The notes beneath the pieces are model-generated. The model did not search any database, was not told where the DNA came from, and worked only from the letters and a program-made list of their open reading frames with translations. A program made the translations under genes and the position numbers. Positions 6,498-9,004 of a stretch of 9,004 bases of DNA are shown here, piece by piece. The stretch is from DATGIQ01 sp035295665 (GTDB lineage: Bacteria > Planctomycetota > Planctomycetia > Gemmatales > Gemmataceae), in contig DATGIQ010000565.1 in assembly GCA_035295665.1 (NCBI GenBank), forward strand, positions 1 through 9,004, read 5' to 3'. Position 1 is the first letter of the stretch. Every line of letters starts with the position of its first letter.

Positions 6498-7556
6498 ATG
6501 CCAGAGAGACGCCGCGTCCGCTTGGTGGCAACGCTTTGGGTCGTATTGGCAATCTGCACAAGCAGCACCGGGTGCCACCACCAGCAGCTGGTGAATCCCG
6601 CGGACAGTCCGTTGCCGCGCGAATTGGAAAAAGCGTCCCTGCCCCCCTATGTCATCGAGCCTCCCGATCTCCTTACGATCGACGCCCTCCGTCTGATTCC
6701 GTTGCCGCCTTACCACGTCGAGCCGCTCGATGCCCTCTTCCTTCAAGTGCGCAATGTGGATCCGGAAAACCCCCTCGAGCGAGGGATTTATCAGATCGAG
6801 CCGGAGGGAACGCTCAATCTCGGAATTGCCTATGGTCGGGTTCGCGTCGTGGGCCTTACGGTCGACGAGGTCAAGGCCGCTATCGAGAAGCATTTGCGGC
6901 CTGATTATCCCAAGGTGGAGGTCAGCGTCAGCCTTTATCAGTCGCGGGCCTTCCAGTTCATTCGGGGCGAACACCTGGTTCGTCCCGACGGCACCATCAG
7001 CCTGGGCACCTATGGCAGCGTCTACGTCACGGGGATGACCCTCGATGAGGCGAAGAAAGCGGTCGAAACGCAACTGGGAAAATTCCTCCTCACCCCCGAG
7101 GTTTCCCTCGACGTCCTGGCTTACAACAGCAAAATCTATTACGTGATCACCGATGGCGGCGGCAATGGCGAAGCGGTCGTCTTTTTGCCGATCACTGGAA
7201 ACGAGACGGTCCTGGACGCCCTCGGGAAGGTCGGCGGCCTGGCTGCGCAAGCGTCCAAGAAGCGGATCTGGATTGCCCGGCCGGCTCCCGCCAATGCGAA
7301 CTGCGGCGACCAAATCCTCCCCGTGGATTGGAATGCGATTGTGCAGTGCGGGAAGACGGCGACGAATTATCAGATTTTGCCGGGCGACCGAATCTACATC
7401 AAGGCCCAGCCGCTCATCACGTTTACCACGATGCTCGATCGTCTGATCGCTCCGGTCGAACGGGCCTTTGGCGTGACACTGCTCGGACAAGAAACGATCC
7501 GCTCCTTTGAGCGGCCCAAGAATAACTCGAACACAGGTTCACCGTTTGGTATCTAA
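6498..7556 (+). CDS. Polysaccharide biosynthesis/export lipoprotein (Wza-like, SLBB)
   Basis: The 352-residue product resembles outer-membrane polysaccharide export proteins, which form the exit channel for capsule or exopolysaccharide. A hydrophobic signal ends in STGC (C26), a relaxed lipobox. Two Poly_export-type units follow: about 73-147 (YHVEPLDALFLQV, then IEPEGTLNLG and VVGLTVDEVKAAIEKHL) and about 155-207 (LVRPDGTISLG, VYVTGMTLDEAKKAVETQL). Residues about 213-303 look like an SLBB beta-grasp unit (TVLDALGKVGGLAAQ ... ILPGDRIYI). A first YVIEPPDLLTI near 51 resembles the opening of the same unit, so the N-terminus may hold a partial repeat. C269 and C284 could form a disulfide. AAGGAG lies 7 nt before the ATG (6485-6490). 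No Wzc-type kinase, Wzx flippase or glycosyltransferase is in the window, so the gene stands apart from a full export locus. It is an expected LspA substrate. Confidence 0.9.
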   Translation: MPERRRVRLVATLWVVLAICTSSTGCHHQQLVNPADSPLPRELEKASLPPYVIEPPDLLTIDALRLIPLPPYHVEPLDALFLQVRNVDPENPLERGIYQIEPEGTLNLGIAYGRVRVVGLTVDEVKAAIEKHLRPDYPKVEVSVSLYQSRAFQFIRGEHLVRPDGTISLGTYGSVYVTGMTLDEAKKAVETQLGKFLLTPEVSLDVLAYNSKIYYVITDGGGNGEAVVFLPITGNETVLDALGKVGGLAAQASKKRIWIARPAPANANCGDQILPVDWNAIVQCGKTATNYQILPGDRIYIKAQPLITFTTMLDRLIAPVERAFGVTLLGQETIRSFERPKNNSNTGSPFGI

Positions 7557-7681
7557 CCAGGGCCGGGTTATGGGGTCCAAGCTGTGTCCGAGGATGCGGA
7601 ATTCGGCTCGAGCACCTGAAGATGTGGAGACGTCGCTGCCGATAGTTCAAGAATGGCTGCAAGCGCGGCAACGGGCAATGG

Positions 7682-7711
7682 TTGACAGGCCCCCGCGCTC
7701 GCTCGTAAGCT
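7682..7711 (+). promoter_or_regulatory. Promoter of the secreted-protein genes
   Basis: A perfect -35 box TTGACA (7682-7687) is followed after 18 nt by TAAGCT (7706-7711), which keeps the conserved T, A and final T of a -10. The start codon is at 7804, giving a leader of about 85 nt. The leader contains a small hairpin, AGGACGA-TTC-TCGTCTT (7763-7779, with one G-U pair), just upstream of the AAAGGGGAGG ribosome site (7791-7800). Confidence 0.5.
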
Positions 7712-7803
7712 GGAGAAACGGAGCACGGAGAAGCTGGATCGCTAAGAACCGCTTCGGCCCACAGGACGATTCTCGTCTTCAGCTGGTGAGAAAGGGGAGG
7801 ATC

Positions 7804-8292
7804 ATGAAGCGTCTTGTCCTTGCAGCCATCGCAACCGTTGGCATTGCGGGTTTCGGGGCCGCGAGTCCGGCGAAGGCCCAGGCCTTTCGGCCCATCCTTC
7901 CCGGAGCCCAGAATCCGTACGGGAATCCCTATGGGGGAGGACCGGCGATCAGTCCCTATCTAAACTTACTCCAGCGCGGCAATCCGGCCGTGAATTACTA
8001 TGGCCTCGTTCGCCCGCAACAGGGGGTTAACACCGCCCTCAACAGCCTGGAGCAGCAGGTAACCGCCAGCCGCGTGGCCGCGACCGCAGCGGAGAACCTG
8101 TCCGCTCCAAGCACGGGGCATCCGATTTACTTCCAGAATTATCAGCGGTTCTTTCTCAATACCGGAGCGGTAGCCCCGTTCCAGAACGTGGGAGCAACGG
8201 TAGGTGCTGGCGGTGCAAGTTCGTCGGCAGGCTCACGCTTTACTTCCAACCTAACTTCCGGCGTAGCCAACCCCAGCTTCCGCAAGTATTAA
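7804..8292 (+). CDS. Small secreted protein of planctomycete type, unknown function
   Basis: A 162-residue exported protein of unknown function. A clear Sec signal peptide (KR, then a hydrophobic core LVLAAIATVGIAGFGA) ends at A-K-A before Q26. The mature part opens with a Pro/Gly/Tyr-rich stretch (PYGNPYGGG). It then has SPYLNLLQRGNPAVNYYG (50-67) and a predicted helix NTALNSLEQQVTASRVA (76-92), followed by STGHPIYFQNYQRFF (103-117). A Gly/Ser-rich tail ends in NPSFRKY. I associate the SPYLNLL/NPAVNYYG and GHPIYFQNYQ motifs with uncharacterised planctomycete proteins, from memory and unchecked. The frame is open further upstream, but the ATG at 7804 is chosen because it starts the signal peptide and follows AAAGGGGAGG. 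It has no cysteines and no catalytic signature, so a structural or surface role is more likely than an enzyme. A second secreted protein follows after 54 nt. Confidence 0.85.
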   Translation: MKRLVLAAIATVGIAGFGAASPAKAQAFRPILPGAQNPYGNPYGGGPAISPYLNLLQRGNPAVNYYGLVRPQQGVNTALNSLEQQVTASRVAATAAENLSAPSTGHPIYFQNYQRFFLNTGAVAPFQNVGATVGAGGASSSAGSRFTSNLTSGVANPSFRKY

Positions 8293-8346
8293 GCGAAGTT
8301 CCCCTGAAGCAACCTGGCGCGCATCCGAGAACAGGGAGAGATATTC

Positions 8347-8682
8347 ATGCCGGCTAAAGGTACTTTCCGGATCCTTCGACTCGCTTTGGCCGTTGCGGTC
8401 ATGGCCCTGGCCCTGGGCTCATCGGGCCGAGCAGAGGGATGCAAATGCCATTGCGAGCCATCGATCGCCATCTACCATTCGCCGTTCTTCGGCTACTATC
8501 GAACGTGTTGGCGGACTTGGCCGGGAGGCCAGCCGCCTTGTCCCTGTGCACCGATGGCTTTGGTTGCTGAGCCGAGCATGCGGGCTACGAAAGAACGAAG
8601 CGTCGAACAGCTTCCCTTGCCGCGACCCGAGCCGGAGGAGCCCGAAAAGAAGTTGCCGGATGGGATGGGTGAGAACCGTTAA
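8347..8682 (+). CDS. Small cysteine-rich secreted protein with a FGYY-TCWR-WP motif
   Basis: A 111-residue predicted exported protein that I cannot assign to a characterised family. A signal peptide (hydrophobic LRLALAVAVMALALGSS) probably ends at GRA, about residue 29. The mature part has six cysteines: C32, C34 and C36 in GCKCHCEPS, C54 in FFGYYRTCWRTWPGG (47-61), and C65 and C67 in PPCPCAP. This could suit disulfides or metal binding. The tail (about 84-108) is rich in Pro, Glu and Lys and looks disordered. The aromatic GYY-T-CWR-WP core recalls short motifs in other planctomycete exported proteins, from memory only. GGGAG lies 8 nt before the ATG (8334-8338). It follows the preceding secreted-protein gene by 54 nt with no terminator seen, so the two are probably co-transcribed. 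Its TAA overlaps the stop of the convergent gene. Confidence 0.78.
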   Translation: MPAKGTFRILRLALAVAVMALALGSSGRAEGCKCHCEPSIAIYHSPFFGYYRTCWRTWPGGQPPCPCAPMALVAEPSMRATKERSVEQLPLPRPEPEEPEKKLPDGMGENR

Positions 8683-8948
8683 TAGCGCGGGCGATCACCC
8701 TTCGGGCCGAAGCAGAGCAGCTCGACCAGGGCGCGTTCCAGGTGTTCGGTCGCGCTGTTGATCGCCATGATATCGAAGCTGTTGTGAGTGACGCCAGCAA
8801 TTTCGAGCTGAGCGAGGCGGGCGCATTCGGTCGCCTCTTGGACCAACGCCAGGCACCGCTCCGCGGCACTGATGGGTCCGCGCTTGCGATTCGGTGCAAA
8901 GGTCTTCCGTCGCGCTTCCGCCTCGCGTCCTGCCTCACGAGTTGCCAT
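8679..8948 (-). CDS. Small helical protein, unknown function
   Basis: An 89-residue protein that I do not recognise. The N-terminal 25 residues are very basic (Arg/Lys-rich, MATREAGREAEARRK ... NRKRG). The remainder looks like two amphipathic helices, SAAERCLALVQEATECARLAQLEI (about 27-50) and NSATEHLERALVELL (64-78), joined by a short GVTHNSFDIMA turn. It has no signal peptide, membrane segment or zinc motif; C32, C42 and C79 are the only cysteines. The gene call rests on GGAG (8956-8959) 7 nt before the ATG at 8948 and on regular, helix-compatible composition. The overlapping frame that runs to the right edge looks like a shadow. Its stop overlaps that of the convergent secreted-protein gene by 3-4 nt. 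A cytoplasmic nucleic-acid or protein-binding role would fit, but that is only inference. Confidence 0.6.
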   Translation of the reverse strand: MATREAGREAEARRKTFAPNRKRGPISAAERCLALVQEATECARLAQLEIAGVTHNSFDIMAINSATEHLERALVELLCFGPKGDRPRY

Positions 8949-9004
8949 GAACCGTCTCCACTGAGCTTTGCTTTTTCATCACCGAGGGCCAACCGTGGAC
9001 TCAC

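Noticed and set aside
6399..7490. 363-codon minus-strand open frame
   Set aside because: It mirrors the polysaccharide export gene, whose domains, lipobox and ribosome site are clear. The antisense product has no recognisable fold.
8585..9004. 139-codon minus-strand frame reaching the right edge
   Set aside because: It overlaps both the secreted-protein gene and the 89-residue gene, and its composition is that of a shadow.

Overview
The window looks like chromosomal DNA from a planctomycete, probably of the Gemmatales/Gemmataceae type. This is inferred from the GC-rich genes, the Poly_export lipoprotein, and two small secreted proteins whose motifs (SPYLNLL...NPAVNYYG and FFGYYRTCWRTWPGG) I associate with that group. 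No phage, transposase, CRISPR array, rRNA or complete tRNA was seen.

Left part (1-2852, minus strand). The N-terminal third of homoserine dehydrogenase runs off the left edge. Upstream of it lies a TIM-barrel sugar phosphate isomerase/epimerase-like gene. Further upstream is an exported lipoprotein that joins a carboxypeptidase-regulatory-like beta domain to a TlpA-type thioredoxin domain through a long Pro/Ala linker. A 60-nt compound palindrome sits between the last two genes.

Middle (2853-5816). A gene-free stretch of about 500 bp separates the lipoprotein from a divergent, tightly spaced pair: a DksA/TraR-type zinc protein and lspA (signal peptidase II). An AraJ-like MFS efflux permease converges on lspA from the other strand.

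Right part (5817-9004). After about 680 bp without a credible gene comes a Wza-like polysaccharide export lipoprotein. Two small secreted proteins of apparently planctomycete-specific type follow, the first behind a TTGACA promoter. A small helical protein of unknown function lies on the opposite strand, its stop codon overlapping the stop of the last secreted protein.

The shared theme is the cell envelope. LspA would process lipoproteins such as the TlpA-like and Poly_export proteins encoded on either side of it, and the right-hand genes are export or surface components. No complete new system is demonstrated. The best undescribed candidates are the paired secreted proteins and the palindromic repeat.
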